The notes below the pieces were generated by a model. The model saw only the letters and a program-made list of their open reading frames with translations. It was not told the DNA's origin and did not search any database. Made by a program: the position numbers and the translations under genes. This document shows positions 23,940 through 31,885 of a DNA stretch of 41,693 bases, piece after piece (within the stretch, counting starts at the first letter, position 1; every line of letters begins with the position of its first letter). Source of the stretch: Flavobacterium sp. A45 (GTDB lineage Bacteria > Bacteroidota > Bacteroidia > Flavobacteriales > Flavobacteriaceae); the NCBI RefSeq assembly GCF_002001005.1, contig NZ_MUNX01000082.1:1-41693 (forward strand), in the 5' to 3' direction.

Positions 23940-24797
23940 TTGGGAGGAATTAAATCAAAATATGATATTTTCAGGCAACAAACTCGAATCATAGTCCACG
24001 GCACAACTACAAAAGCCGGCCGAATATTTGATTTGATACTTTTGGGCGTCATCCTATTGAGTCTCTTTTTGATTATAATGGAAACTGTTGAAGGTTTTGA
24101 TGCAAAATACCACAGCCAACTCGTTTTTTTAGAATGGGTAATTACTATTTTCTTCACTATCGAGTATATTTTACGGGTAATTTCCATCGACAAACCCCTC
24201 AAATATGTTGTTAGCTTCTACGGGATAATAGATTTCATTGCAACTTTACCCATGTATTTGTCAATATTTTTCCCTGGCACAAGTGTTTTAACCGCTGTTC
24301 GGGCTCTACGATTATTACGACTATTCAAAATCATAAATCATCCTCATTTCACTAGTCAATCTATACATTTAAAGGAGGCTATCAACGCCAGTAAAGGAAA
24401 AATCATTGTCTTTATTTATTTTGTTTTAATCTGCACGATCATTATTGGATCAATAATGTACATTATCGAAGGCAAAGAAAGTGGTTTCACAAGTATCCCA
24501 ACAAGTATTTATTGGACTATAGTAACCTTGACAACAGTTGGTTACGGCGACATTTCTCCACAAACTCCCCTAGGGCAGATCTTTGCTTCACTGGTAATGA
24601 TTTTAGGCTACGGAATCATCGCCGTCCCGACCGGAATAATAACAGCCGAATTTGCAAAAAGAAACATAAACCCAAATACAAGCTCAGAAACTTTCAAAAC
24701 CACTTGCACTGCATGTAATACAGTCATCCAAAACAAAGAAGCATTATTTTGTCACCATTGCGGTGATAAATTAAATGATTCTATTGTCAGGAGCTAA
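23940..24797 (+). CDS. Voltage-gated potassium channel with C-terminal zinc ribbon
   Basis: A 285-residue six-helix ion channel subunit. S1 is at about 28-48, S2 61-80, S3 91-110, S4 118-132 with regularly spaced arginines (VRALRLLRLFK), S5 154-176, the pore with selectivity filter TVGYGD at 199-204, and S6 212-238. After S6 the protein ends in a short treble-clef or zinc-ribbon-like tail with Cys256, Cys259, Cys271 and Cys274 (CTAC, CHHC). No RCK domain is present. The start must be TTG at 23940: a stop lies at 23931 and the first in-frame ATG is inside S1. Its last codons overlap structured element C on the opposite strand. Confidence 0.87.
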   Translation: MGGIKSKYDIFRQQTRIIVHGTTTKAGRIFDLILLGVILLSLFLIIMETVEGFDAKYHSQLVFLEWVITIFFTIEYILRVISIDKPLKYVVSFYGIIDFIATLPMYLSIFFPGTSVLTAVRALRLLRLFKIINHPHFTSQSIHLKEAINASKGKIIVFIYFVLICTIIIGSIMYIIEGKESGFTSIPTSIYWTIVTLTTVGYGDISPQTPLGQIFASLVMILGYGIIAVPTGIITAEFAKRNINPNTSSETFKTTCTACNTVIQNKEALFCHHCGDKLNDSIVRS

Positions 24798-24932
24798 TCC
24801 AGCTGTACACTACAACTCCTCATTATTCCAGTAGTTTTTCTAAGGCATAAAAGGAGCTTCTTTCAGTCGCTCTTTTATACCAAGAAAAACAAACTAGAAT
24901 GACTCCGGGGTTTTCATTACCATCTGGGCTAA
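24787..24932 (-). ncRNA. Structured dispersed element, copy C (long form, Flavo-1 RNA-like)
   Basis: On the minus strand the 5' block TAGCCCAGATGGTAATG and 3' block ACAGCTGGATTAGCTCCTGA match copies A and B. The outer stem is CCAG with CTGG. Between them lies a long hairpin in place of the short ones: ATTCTAGT/ACTGGAAT, then GTTTTTCT/AGAAAAAC, then GGTATAAAAG/CTTTTATGCC. The element fills the spacer between the channel gene and miaA and supplies, on the plus strand, the last sense codons of the channel gene. Which strand is transcribed is inferred from the shared block order. Confidence 0.6.
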
Positions 24933-24983
24933 TGACAAGATTACGTTAAAAAAGAGCAAATGAAAACATTGCAATAAAACTAA

Positions 24984-25910
24984 ATGAAATATTTAATTAC
25001 CATAGTCGGACCAACAGCCATAGGAAAAACAGCCTTAAGCATTGACCTTGCCAATCACTATAATTGTGAAATTGTTTCCTGTGACAGCCGACAGTTTTTC
25101 AAAGAAATGACAATTGGAACGGCTGTACCCAGTCCAGAAGAATTAGCATCGGCGAAACATCATTTTATCCAAAACAAATCCATTTTTGATAATTACACCG
25201 TAGGTGATTTTGAAAAAGAAGCACTTATAAAAATTGAGGAATTATTCCAAAACAATGATTACGCAGTACTTGTTGGCGGTTCAGGATTGTATGTGGATGC
25301 TATCTTAAAAGGCTTTGACGAATTTCCGGCCATAGATTCTTCCATTCGTGAAAACGTAAATTTAAATTATGAAAATCTAGGAATCGAATATTTACAACAA
25401 CAATTAGAAACACTAGATCCAATTTATTTTCAAAAAATAACTTCCGAAAACCCTCAAACTTTACAAAATCCGCAACGTATGATGCGATTTGTAGAAGTTT
25501 GTCTTGGAACCGGAAAACCATATTCGTCGTTTTTAAACCAAAAGACAAACAATCGAAACTTCACACCAATCATCATTGGTCTTGAAGCAGACAGAAACGT
25601 GATTTACGAAAGAATAAACCAACGAGTAGATATTATGCTCAATCAAGGGCTTTTAGCCGAAGCCCAAGCGTTATACCAGCACAAAGAATTAAACGCCTTG
25701 CAAACGGTTGGCTATAGAGAGTTATTCAGTTATTTTGATGGAGAATTTACGTTGCCTTTTGCCATTGAAGAAATCAAAAAAAATACCCGCCGATTTTCAA
25801 AACGCCAGCTCACTTGGTTCAAACGCAAAGAAAACACGAAATGGTTTGATTATTTGACTAATAGAACGAAAATCATAAGTTATATAAACAGCCAAATTCA
25901 TAATTCATAA
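24984..25910 (+). CDS. miaA: tRNA dimethylallyltransferase
   Basis: A 308-residue enzyme that transfers the dimethylallyl group from DMAPP to N6 of A37 in tRNAs reading codons that begin with U. The P-loop GPTAIGKT is at residues 9-16. SCDSRQFFKEMTIGTAVPSPEE is the substrate-binding DSRQ/Y region, followed by HHFIQNKSIFDNYTVGDFEKEAL, VLVGGSGLYVDAILKGFDEFP, NPQRMMRFVEV, LEADRNVIYERINQRVD and the C-terminal TVGYRELFSYFDG...IKKNTRRFSKRQLTWFKR, which is the tRNA-binding end. Every family block is present and the length is normal. The thioesterase gene starts 8 nt downstream, suggesting an operon. Confidence 0.96.
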   Translation: MKYLITIVGPTAIGKTALSIDLANHYNCEIVSCDSRQFFKEMTIGTAVPSPEELASAKHHFIQNKSIFDNYTVGDFEKEALIKIEELFQNNDYAVLVGGSGLYVDAILKGFDEFPAIDSSIRENVNLNYENLGIEYLQQQLETLDPIYFQKITSENPQTLQNPQRMMRFVEVCLGTGKPYSSFLNQKTNNRNFTPIIIGLEADRNVIYERINQRVDIMLNQGLLAEAQALYQHKELNALQTVGYRELFSYFDGEFTLPFAIEEIKKNTRRFSKRQLTWFKRKENTKWFDYLTNRTKIISYINSQIHNS

Positions 25911-25918
25911 TTATTCAT

Positions 25919-26659
25919 ATGCCAATAGATCCAAATTTCACTTCCATATTGAGTAAAGATTGGGAAATCAATTTTACCCAATGTACTCCAAATGGCTATT
26001 TAAAATACACTGATTTATGCAATCTTTTGCAATTAACGGCTGCAGCCCATTCCGAAGTGGGTGGAATCAGTTTTACCGATATGCAGGAATTCAACCAAGC
26101 TTGGGTTTTGAGCAGAATGAGAGTTGAAATTACAGAATTGCCCAAATGGAGAGATGTTGTAACCGTAAAAACCTGGATCAATTCCTTAGAAAATTCTCGT
26201 TCGGTACGTGCACTCGAAATGTATGTCAATGGAAAAAAAATAGTAGGCTCTGAGACATTTTGGGCTGTTTTTAATACCAAAGCCCGAAGACCGGAACCTT
26301 TGGCACTTCCCTATCAACATTTTGAATTGTATCCTAAAAACAAAGCCACTGAGATGGGTTTCTCAAAAATAAACATAACTCACGAAAAAGAAATGGTATT
26401 CGAAAGAACCGTTTTCATGTCCGATTTAGATATTGTAAACCATGCTAATAATGTAAAATACTTGGAATGGTGTTTGGATTTAATTGATGAAAATAAAATA
26501 CTATCACAACAAGTAAAAAGCTTTGAAATGAACTTTTTAAAAGAACTCTCCCTAAAAGATAAAGTTATCATTCATGAATGCATTAAAGATACCAATGCTG
26601 TTTTTAGCATCACAAAAGAGGATAAAACATGCTTTGCGTTGCAACTCAATTGGAAATAA
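25919..26659 (+). CDS. Acyl-ACP thioesterase (FatA/FatB-like)
   Basis: A 246-residue double hot-dog protein of the acyl-ACP thioesterase family, expected to release free fatty acids from acyl carrier protein in the cytoplasm. The first hot-dog has WEINFTQCTPNGYLKYTDLCNLLQLTAAAHS, FNQAWVLSRMRVEI and VTVKTWINSLENSRSVRALEMY. The second has ERTVFMSDLDIVNHANNVKYLEWCLDLI, where Asp-x-x-x-His-x-Asn (DIVNHANN) and the following Glu are the catalytic-type residues. Bacteroidota members of this family are common. It follows miaA by 8 nt and ends in a terminator stem that overlaps its stop codon. Confidence 0.87.
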   Translation: MPIDPNFTSILSKDWEINFTQCTPNGYLKYTDLCNLLQLTAAAHSEVGGISFTDMQEFNQAWVLSRMRVEITELPKWRDVVTVKTWINSLENSRSVRALEMYVNGKKIVGSETFWAVFNTKARRPEPLALPYQHFELYPKNKATEMGFSKINITHEKEMVFERTVFMSDLDIVNHANNVKYLEWCLDLIDENKILSQQVKSFEMNFLKELSLKDKVIIHECIKDTNAVFSITKEDKTCFALQLNWK

Positions 26660-26693
26660 AAAAAGCTTCGAATTAATTTTCGAAGCTTTTTTT
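26658..26693. terminator. Bidirectional terminator between the thioesterase gene and the response regulator gene
   Basis: AAAAAAAGCTTCGAA (26658-26672) pairs perfectly with TTCGAAGCTTTTTTT (26679-26693) around a 6-nt loop. The left arm overlaps the thioesterase stop codon. Confidence 0.95.
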
Positions 26694-26712
26694 ATGAATT
26701 AACAAGACCTAA

Positions 26713-27420
26713 TTATTTGCCTTTCACAACTAATCTGAATCCTTCACCGTGAATGTTCAAAATTTCAACATCCTCGTCTTGTTTTAAATACTTTCTTAGT
26801 TTAGCGATGTAAACATCCATACTTCTAGAAGTAAAATAGTTATCATCTCTCCATATTTTTGTTAAAGCCAATTCTCTTGGCATCAAATCATTTTCATGTA
26901 GAATCAACATTTTAAGCAATTCATTCTCTTTTGGAGATAACTTAATAGGTTCCTCGTTATTAAAAGTTAAGAAACGAAGTTTTGAATTAAGATGAAACTT
27001 ACCAACATTAAATTCAAATTGAACCGCTTCTGTTTTCACATCAGATGCTTTTCTTTGAATGATGGCTTTAATTTTCATCAATAATACTTCAGAATCAAAA
27101 GGTTTGTTCAAATAATCGTCTGCACCTGCTTTATATCCTTTCAATACATCCTCTTTCATAGATTTTGCAGTAAGGAAAATAATAGGCACATCGTTATTTT
27201 TTTCTCTTATTTCTTTTGCTAAAGTATACCCATCTTTATATGGCATCATCACATCAAGGATGCATAAATCATAGGAATCCTTTTTGAATTTTTCAAAACC
27301 TTCCATACCATTTTTAGCCAAAACAACATCAAAATCATTTAGCATTAAATAGTCTTTTAGAACTGCACCAAAATTAAGGTCATCTTCTACTAATAGTATT
27401 TTTTTATTTGTGTTTTCCAT
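26713..27420 (-). CDS. Response regulator transcription factor (OmpR type, RprY-like)
   Basis: A 235-residue OmpR-family regulator. The receiver domain (residues 5-120) has the acidic pair Glu12-Asp13, the phosphoacceptor Asp56 in LCILDVMMPYKDG, and the conserved Thr and Lys in IIFLTAKSM and DYLNKPF. The winged-helix DNA-binding domain is at about 140-233: KLSPKENELLKMLILHENDLMPRELALTKIW, then SRSMDVYIAKLRKYL and the wing NIHGEGFRLVV. It acts on promoters after phosphorylation by the kinase encoded immediately upstream; the two genes are three bases apart. The pair resembles the RprX/RprY system of Bacteroidota, but the signal is unknown. Confidence 0.92.
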   Translation of the reverse strand: MENTNKKILLVEDDLNFGAVLKDYLMLNDFDVVLAKNGMEGFEKFKKDSYDLCILDVMMPYKDGYTLAKEIREKNNDVPIIFLTAKSMKEDVLKGYKAGADDYLNKPFDSEVLLMKIKAIIQRKASDVKTEAVQFEFNVGKFHLNSKLRFLTFNNEEPIKLSPKENELLKMLILHENDLMPRELALTKIWRDDNYFTSRSMDVYIAKLRKYLKQDEDVEILNIHGEGFRLVVKGK

Positions 27421-27423
27421 ACT

Positions 27424-29007
27424 CTAATTTATTAAAGGTAATTTTATAATGAAGGTACTTCCTTTTCCCTTTTCACTTTCTACATATACTTGACCATTAT
27501 GGTCGTCTACAATTCTTTTTACATAAGCTAGACCTAATCCATGACCTTTCACATTATGTATGTCTCCGGTATGTTCCCTGTAAAATTTTTCAAAAATCCT
27601 TTTTTGAGCAATTTTACTCATACCCACGCCATTATCTTTTATCTTAACAAGAACCATGTCCTTTATATTTTCTGTGTAAATGTCAATTTTAGGTATACCA
27701 GGCGTATATTTTATGGCGTTTTCTAAAATATTGACTATCACATTCGTAAAGTGAACATCATTCAGTAGAACCGTTTTTCTGACAGCTCCAAAATGTATCG
27801 CTATAGCTCCTCCTCTATCTTCTAGAATCAAGTTAACATGTTCGATAGCATCGTTTATAACTTCTTCTATATTGCTTGACTCCTTTATGATATTTAATTC
27901 TTTCTTTTCTAATTTAGAAATCCTTAATACATTTTCAACTTGGGCATGCATTCGTTTATTTTCGTCCCGAATCATTTCGAGATACTTAAACACTTTTTCT
28001 TTGTCATCAATAATCTTTGGATTTCGGATAGCGTCCAAAGCAAGATTAATTGTGGCAATCGGTGTTTTGAACTCATGAGTCATATTATTGATAAAATCAG
28101 TCTTAATCTCCGAAATTTGTCTTTGACGAATCAGCTGATTCAAAGCACTGGTATAAGCAATTATAATAATTAATGTAAATATGATAGACAGTATCGTAAT
28201 GCTTACCAATTCGGACAATAAAAATTTCTTTTTATGTGGAAAAGTAACTAACAATTTATACTTTTCATTTCCTTCATTATCTGTAAAAATCGAAATCGAA
28301 TAAGTCGCGTCTTTATCGTACTTAAAATTATCTGATTTTACTTTTGTTTGTATTCCATTACTTAAAATTCCAAATTCAAACTTGGTTTTAACACCATACT
28401 CTTCTAATTCCTTTTTAATAATCTCACTTAAAACCTCTTTTGTTATTCTTTCTTGAAGAGGCATTGCAGAAGCAATATCTTTAAAGAATATCTCATATTG
28501 AGCATTATCCAAAATATCTAAATTCCCTGACTTTTCAATTTTAACATCAGGAATCAAACTTTGCTGTACACTTGAATTATCAAGTTTATTTTCGTTATAA
28601 ACTTCGGTAACCCTTCTAGAATTAAAGCTTTTAAATGTCTCTGTATCAAACTTCTTATCAAAAAGCCCTGCTGAAATTTTAAAATCTTCGGATATTATAC
28701 TATTCGAATAAATGATAGTTTGATTAGTCTTTGGATTTTTTTGAACATAATAAAATTCTAATAAATCATCCCTTTTTGGAATCTTACCTGTACTATCCTT
28801 GTAATGATTGTATTTATCATAAAAACTATAAGCCTCACGATTGTGCAATTTCTCTGCAACATTCCCCAACACCTGTTTTACATGATACTTAAATTGTTCA
28901 TCATTATTCTTAAATGAAGTATCAAACCAATATACTTGCACAAGAATTATCCCAATCAAGGACAGACTCATTAACAATACAAGCAATCTAAAAAATAATT
29001 TGTTCAT
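27424..29007 (-). CDS. Sensor histidine kinase (RprX-like)
   Basis: A 527-residue membrane kinase. One membrane segment is at the N-terminus (LLVLLMSLSLIGIILVQVYWF) and another at about 270-290 (LVSITILSIIFTLIIIIAYTS), enclosing a large periplasmic sensor region of about 240 residues of no recognised fold. The dimerisation helix carries the phosphorylated His311 in NNMTHEFKTPIATI. The ATPase domain shows the N-box NILENAIKYTP, the G1 box KDNGVGMS, and the G2 box GHGLGLAYVKRIVDDHNG. The product phosphorylates the regulator encoded three bases downstream. An exact -7 box lies five bases before the ATG, which suggests a leaderless transcript. Confidence 0.92.
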   Translation of the reverse strand: MNKLFFRLLVLLMSLSLIGIILVQVYWFDTSFKNNDEQFKYHVKQVLGNVAEKLHNREAYSFYDKYNHYKDSTGKIPKRDDLLEFYYVQKNPKTNQTIIYSNSIISEDFKISAGLFDKKFDTETFKSFNSRRVTEVYNENKLDNSSVQQSLIPDVKIEKSGNLDILDNAQYEIFFKDIASAMPLQERITKEVLSEIIKKELEEYGVKTKFEFGILSNGIQTKVKSDNFKYDKDATYSISIFTDNEGNEKYKLLVTFPHKKKFLLSELVSITILSIIFTLIIIIAYTSALNQLIRQRQISEIKTDFINNMTHEFKTPIATINLALDAIRNPKIIDDKEKVFKYLEMIRDENKRMHAQVENVLRISKLEKKELNIIKESSNIEEVINDAIEHVNLILEDRGGAIAIHFGAVRKTVLLNDVHFTNVIVNILENAIKYTPGIPKIDIYTENIKDMVLVKIKDNGVGMSKIAQKRIFEKFYREHTGDIHNVKGHGLGLAYVKRIVDDHNGQVYVESEKGKGSTFIIKLPLIN

Positions 29008-29012
29008 TCAAG

Positions 29013-29020
29013 CAAAATTA
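29013..29020 (-). promoter_or_regulatory. -7 box before the sensor kinase gene
   Basis: The minus strand reads TAATTTTG, an exact TAnnTTTG match, ending five bases before the ATG. No TTG is present at the normal distance upstream, so support is moderate. Confidence 0.45.
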
Positions 29021-29066
29021 GTATTTTAACAATATAATGAATAAAGCATTAACCAAAGATTAACAT

Positions 29067-29663
29067 TTAAGAGTTCATTTGTTTAATTCTTAAAAAATTA
29101 AGAATTTTAACAATTTCAAGCTTTATTGCCTCCATACTAGTATTATTAATAATAAAATCACTTTTTGATGACTTTTCCTCATCATTCCATTGATTTTTAA
29201 TTCTTTCCAATACTTTTTCTCGTGTTGTTTTATCTCTTTCAATTACCCTTTGAATTCTTGTTTCAAGAGGTGCTACAACATTTATTACAAAATCACACTC
29301 CTTATAACTGCCACTTTCAAATAAAATTGCACTTTCATAAATAACTAAAGGGCTATTTTTATGCTCCAAAAGCCATTCGTTAAAATGTTGCTTCACTGCG
29401 GGATGCACAATACTGTTGAGTTTTACTAATCTCTTGTCATCATTAAAAACAATTTCGGATAATTTATCCCTAAGTAAAACACCTTTATCAAAAACTGTGC
29501 TTCCAAATTCTTCTTTGATTTGATTCAAAACAGAATCAGACTGCATCAATTTTTTTGCCTCCAGATCTGTAATGTAAACAGGAACTCCAAGAGATGAAAA
29601 TTCATTGGCAACGGTAGTTTTACCGCTCCCAATTCCTCCTGTTAAACCAATAACTTTTGTCAT
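29067..29663 (-). CDS. coaE: Dephospho-CoA kinase
   Basis: A 198-residue P-loop kinase that phosphorylates the 3'-OH of dephospho-CoA, the last step of coenzyme A synthesis. The P-loop is LTGGIGSGKTTVA at about residues 7-19. The acceptor-site region is VPVYITDLEAKKLMQSD, followed by VFDKGVLLRDKLSEIVFNDDKRLVKLNSIVHPAV, the lid Arg-rich segment TRIQRVIERDKTTREKVLERIKNQW, and SDFIINNTS near the end. All are family blocks. It starts one base after the glycosyltransferase stop and lies 59 nt before the kinase gene. Earlier CoA steps (coaBC) are encoded separately at 35746-36957. Confidence 0.95.
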   Translation of the reverse strand: MTKVIGLTGGIGSGKTTVANEFSSLGVPVYITDLEAKKLMQSDSVLNQIKEEFGSTVFDKGVLLRDKLSEIVFNDDKRLVKLNSIVHPAVKQHFNEWLLEHKNSPLVIYESAILFESGSYKECDFVINVVAPLETRIQRVIERDKTTREKVLERIKNQWNDEEKSSKSDFIINNTSMEAIKLEIVKILNFLRIKQMNS

Positions 29664-29664
29664 G

Positions 29665-30663
29665 TTATATTTTAAAAAACAATTCCGGAAAAGCTTGTTT
29701 TGGATCTTGCTTTAAAATTATTACTTTAATATAAGACTTTAAAAATCCTAGTCCATATCCATAAAACTGTTTCCAAACTGCAATAATTGATAAATAACCA
29801 ATTTTAACACTTTTATTCTGAATAGAAGACAACAAAAATAATGCCAAAAAGTAGCCAAAATAAAATTTAAGCAGAATATCTTGATTAAAAATCAACAATA
29901 CTAAAGATACAAAAAATCCTATTATAAAAACCGTTGGGAAGAAAAAAGTTAATTTATTATATTCTGGGTACCAACTATTTAGAATTGGCCTGGCTTTTCC
30001 GAACTTATTTACTTGTATAGAAAATTTCTCCCAATCAATTCTTCTTTTATGATAAACAAATGCATTAGAGAAAAGTCGGGTTTCAAAACCTAAGTTCCAC
30101 AAACGGATTGACAAATCTGGGTCTTCACCAGGATGAATATTACCGAAGCCTTTAGAAACTTCGAATGCTTTGCGCGAAATTCCCATATTAAAACTACGAG
30201 GTTGAAATTTACCTATCTTTTCCGATCCGCCTCTAATTCCTCCTGTAGTAAGAAATGAAGTCATAGCAAAATTGATGGCTTTTTGTATATCCGAGAAACT
30301 ATCCAAAGCTTTATCTGGCCCGCCAAAACAATCCACATAATTTTCCTTTAAAGCTTTTTCGACTTCATTTAAATAATTGGTAGGTATAATGCAATCGGAG
30401 TCGAAAATAATATAATAGTCCCCTCTAGCCTTATTCATTCCGTAGTTTCTGGAATCGCCTGGACCTGAATTTTCTTTGTAATAATACGAAATATCCAATC
30501 TGTCGCCATACTTTTTAGCAACATCTTGACATCGAATTGTAGATCCATCCTCTACAAGTACTATTTCGAAAATTTCTTCATAGGTTAATTTTGCTAAACT
30601 TTCTAATAATTCATCAACTTCATCAGGACGATTATAAACGGGAATGATCAATGAAAACAACAT
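29665..30663 (-). CDS. Glycosyltransferase family 2 protein
   Basis: A 332-residue GT-A glycosyltransferase. The nucleotide-sugar-binding start is FSLIIPVYNRPDEVDELLESLA. VLVEDGST follows, then the metal-binding DSDC motif in YYIIFDSDCIIP (about residues 90-101), and GEDPDLSIRLWNLGFETR, which carries the ED-type catalytic pair and the W. The C-terminal 100 residues include hydrophobic membrane segments (FFPTVFIIGFFVSLVLLIF, then YFGYFLALFLLSSI). The sugar and acceptor are unknown; it probably glycosylates at the inner face of the membrane. It is the first gene of a tight pair with coaE, with a good promoter upstream. Confidence 0.88.
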   Translation of the reverse strand: MLFSLIIPVYNRPDEVDELLESLAKLTYEEIFEIVLVEDGSTIRCQDVAKKYGDRLDISYYYKENSGPGDSRNYGMNKARGDYYIIFDSDCIIPTNYLNEVEKALKENYVDCFGGPDKALDSFSDIQKAINFAMTSFLTTGGIRGGSEKIGKFQPRSFNMGISRKAFEVSKGFGNIHPGEDPDLSIRLWNLGFETRLFSNAFVYHKRRIDWEKFSIQVNKFGKARPILNSWYPEYNKLTFFFPTVFIIGFFVSLVLLIFNQDILLKFYFGYFLALFLLSSIQNKSVKIGYLSIIAVWKQFYGYGLGFLKSYIKVIILKQDPKQAFPELFFKI

Positions 30664-30710
30664 AATATTTTGAGTTATTATTTTTTACTTTTTTTTAATT
30701 TAAATTTCGA

Positions 30711-30744
30711 CAAAGGTACTCTTTATCAACAAAAAAACCATCAA
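30711..30744 (-). promoter_or_regulatory. Promoter of the glycosyltransferase-coaE unit
   Basis: On the minus strand: TTG (30744-30742), a 23-nt spacer, and TACCTTTG (30718-30711). The transcript would start about 40 nt before the ATG. Confidence 0.55.
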
Positions 30745-30761
30745 ATAAATAATGATGGTTT
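30735..30761 (-). terminator. Terminator of fabI
   Basis: AAACCATCA (30735-30743) pairs with TGATGGTTT (30753-30761), with a T run on the minus strand beyond the stem. The stem overlaps the upstream half of the promoter of the next gene. Confidence 0.8.
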
Positions 30762-30786
30762 CTATAAAACAAAGGTGCTTATTTAA

Positions 30787-31593
30787 CTATTCAAACATTT
30801 CCATAACTTCTTGACTAACTCCCATATTTGAGAATCCACCGTCGTGTAATAAGTTTTGCAAAGTCACTTTTCTAGTCAAATCCGAAAACATAACGACTAT
30901 GTAATCTGCGCATTCAGCAGCTGTGGCATTACCTAGAGGAGACATTTTATCTGCGAAAGCAATAAAACCTCCAAATCCTTTAACTCCCTGTCCTGCTCTG
31001 GTAGCTGTTGGAGATTGCGAAATGGTATTGACTCTTACTTTTTTATCTCTTCCAAAGAAATACCCAAAACTACGCGCAATAGATTCCAAAAAAGCCTTAT
31101 TGTCTGCCATATCATTATAATCTGGGAATACACGTTGTGCAGCCATATAGGATAATGCAACAATACTGCCCCACTCATTCATGGCGTCTTTTTTATACAA
31201 TACCTGCATCAGTTTATGAAAAGAAACCGCAGAAACATTCCAGCCTTTTTCGGTATACTCATAATTTTGGTTCGTATAATGATTTCCTTTTCGAACATTG
31301 ACCGACATACCGATCGAATGCAAAACGAAATCAATTTTACCTCCTAAAATTTCAACCGCTTTATCAACCAGTACTTCTAAATCTGTAACCGAAGTTGCAT
31401 CAGCTGGAATTATTTGGCATCCTATTTTTTCTGCTAATGAATCAATGTTTCCCAATCGCATTGCTGCAGGAGCATTTGTCAAAACAAAAACTCCCCCTTC
31501 TTCATGAATACGTTCGGCAGTTTTCCAAGCAATTGAATTTTCATCCAAAGCACCAAAAATAATCCCCCTTTTTCCTTTTAATAAATTATACAT
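30787..31593 (-). CDS. fabI: Enoyl-[acyl-carrier-protein] reductase, FabI type
   Basis: A 268-residue SDR-fold NADH-dependent reductase that reduces trans-2-enoyl-ACP in fatty-acid elongation. The N-terminus LLKGKRGIIFGALDENSIAWKTAERIHEEGG is the FabI-type cofactor motif. The catalytic pair is Tyr159-x6-Lys166 in FPDYNDMADNKAFLE, with an additional active-site Tyr149 upstream in LSYMAAQRV. VRVNTISQSPTATRAGQGVKGFGGF is the substrate-loop region. A second, structurally distinct enoyl reductase (FabV type) is encoded 292 nt upstream on the same strand. The gene ends in its own terminator, and structured element B lies between the two reductase genes. Confidence 0.95.
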   Translation of the reverse strand: MYNLLKGKRGIIFGALDENSIAWKTAERIHEEGGVFVLTNAPAAMRLGNIDSLAEKIGCQIIPADATSVTDLEVLVDKAVEILGGKIDFVLHSIGMSVNVRKGNHYTNQNYEYTEKGWNVSAVSFHKLMQVLYKKDAMNEWGSIVALSYMAAQRVFPDYNDMADNKAFLESIARSFGYFFGRDKKVRVNTISQSPTATRAGQGVKGFGGFIAFADKMSPLGNATAAECADYIVVMFSDLTRKVTLQNLLHDGGFSNMGVSQEVMEMFE

Positions 31594-31678
31594 AAAATGA
31601 CATTTAAAATTATACTATAACTCTGAGATTGTATTTTTCCTTTTTTAAATCATTCCAAAAAAGCAAAATTTCTGACCT

Positions 31679-31757
31679 TAGCCCCGATTGAAGTGAAAAT
31701 CCTTTTGTGCCGGGGTTCGGCACAAAAGATTACAACGGAAAGCGGGACGATGTTTCC
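31679..31757 (+). ncRNA. Structured dispersed element, copy B (Flavo-1 RNA-like)
   Basis: The 5' block TAGCCCCGATTGAAGTG leads into a hairpin of 14 pairs with one bulged C (AATC-C-TTTTGTGCCG with CGGCACAAAAGATT, loop GGGTT). The 3' block AACGGAAAGCGGGA follows. The outer stem is CCCG with CGGG. The flanks match copy A at most positions, while the upper hairpin differs completely yet stays fully paired. It lies between fabV and fabI but on the opposite strand, so it is not a leader of either. Confidence 0.62.
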
Positions 31758-31809
31758 AAAAATGCAAATCTTTCTGCTCCAAAAATAATTAATTGAACTA
31801 AGTCAATAA

Positions 31810-31860
31810 AAAAACACCTTATTCTCTTGATTTTAAACCATCAAGTAATAAGGTGTTTTT
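31810..31860 (-). terminator. Terminator of fabV
   Basis: AAAAACACCTTATT (31810-31823) pairs with AATAAGGTGTTTTT (31847-31860), with an inner CTTGA/TCAAG extension. It lies directly after the fabV stop codon, with a T run on the minus strand. Confidence 0.9.
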
Positions 31861-31885
31861 GAAAATTATAAATATTGTTTGCTAA

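Noticed and set aside
31594..31885. Riboswitch or leader regulating fabI
   Set aside because: The structured element there has its conserved blocks on the opposite strand, and the same element occurs next to unrelated genes.
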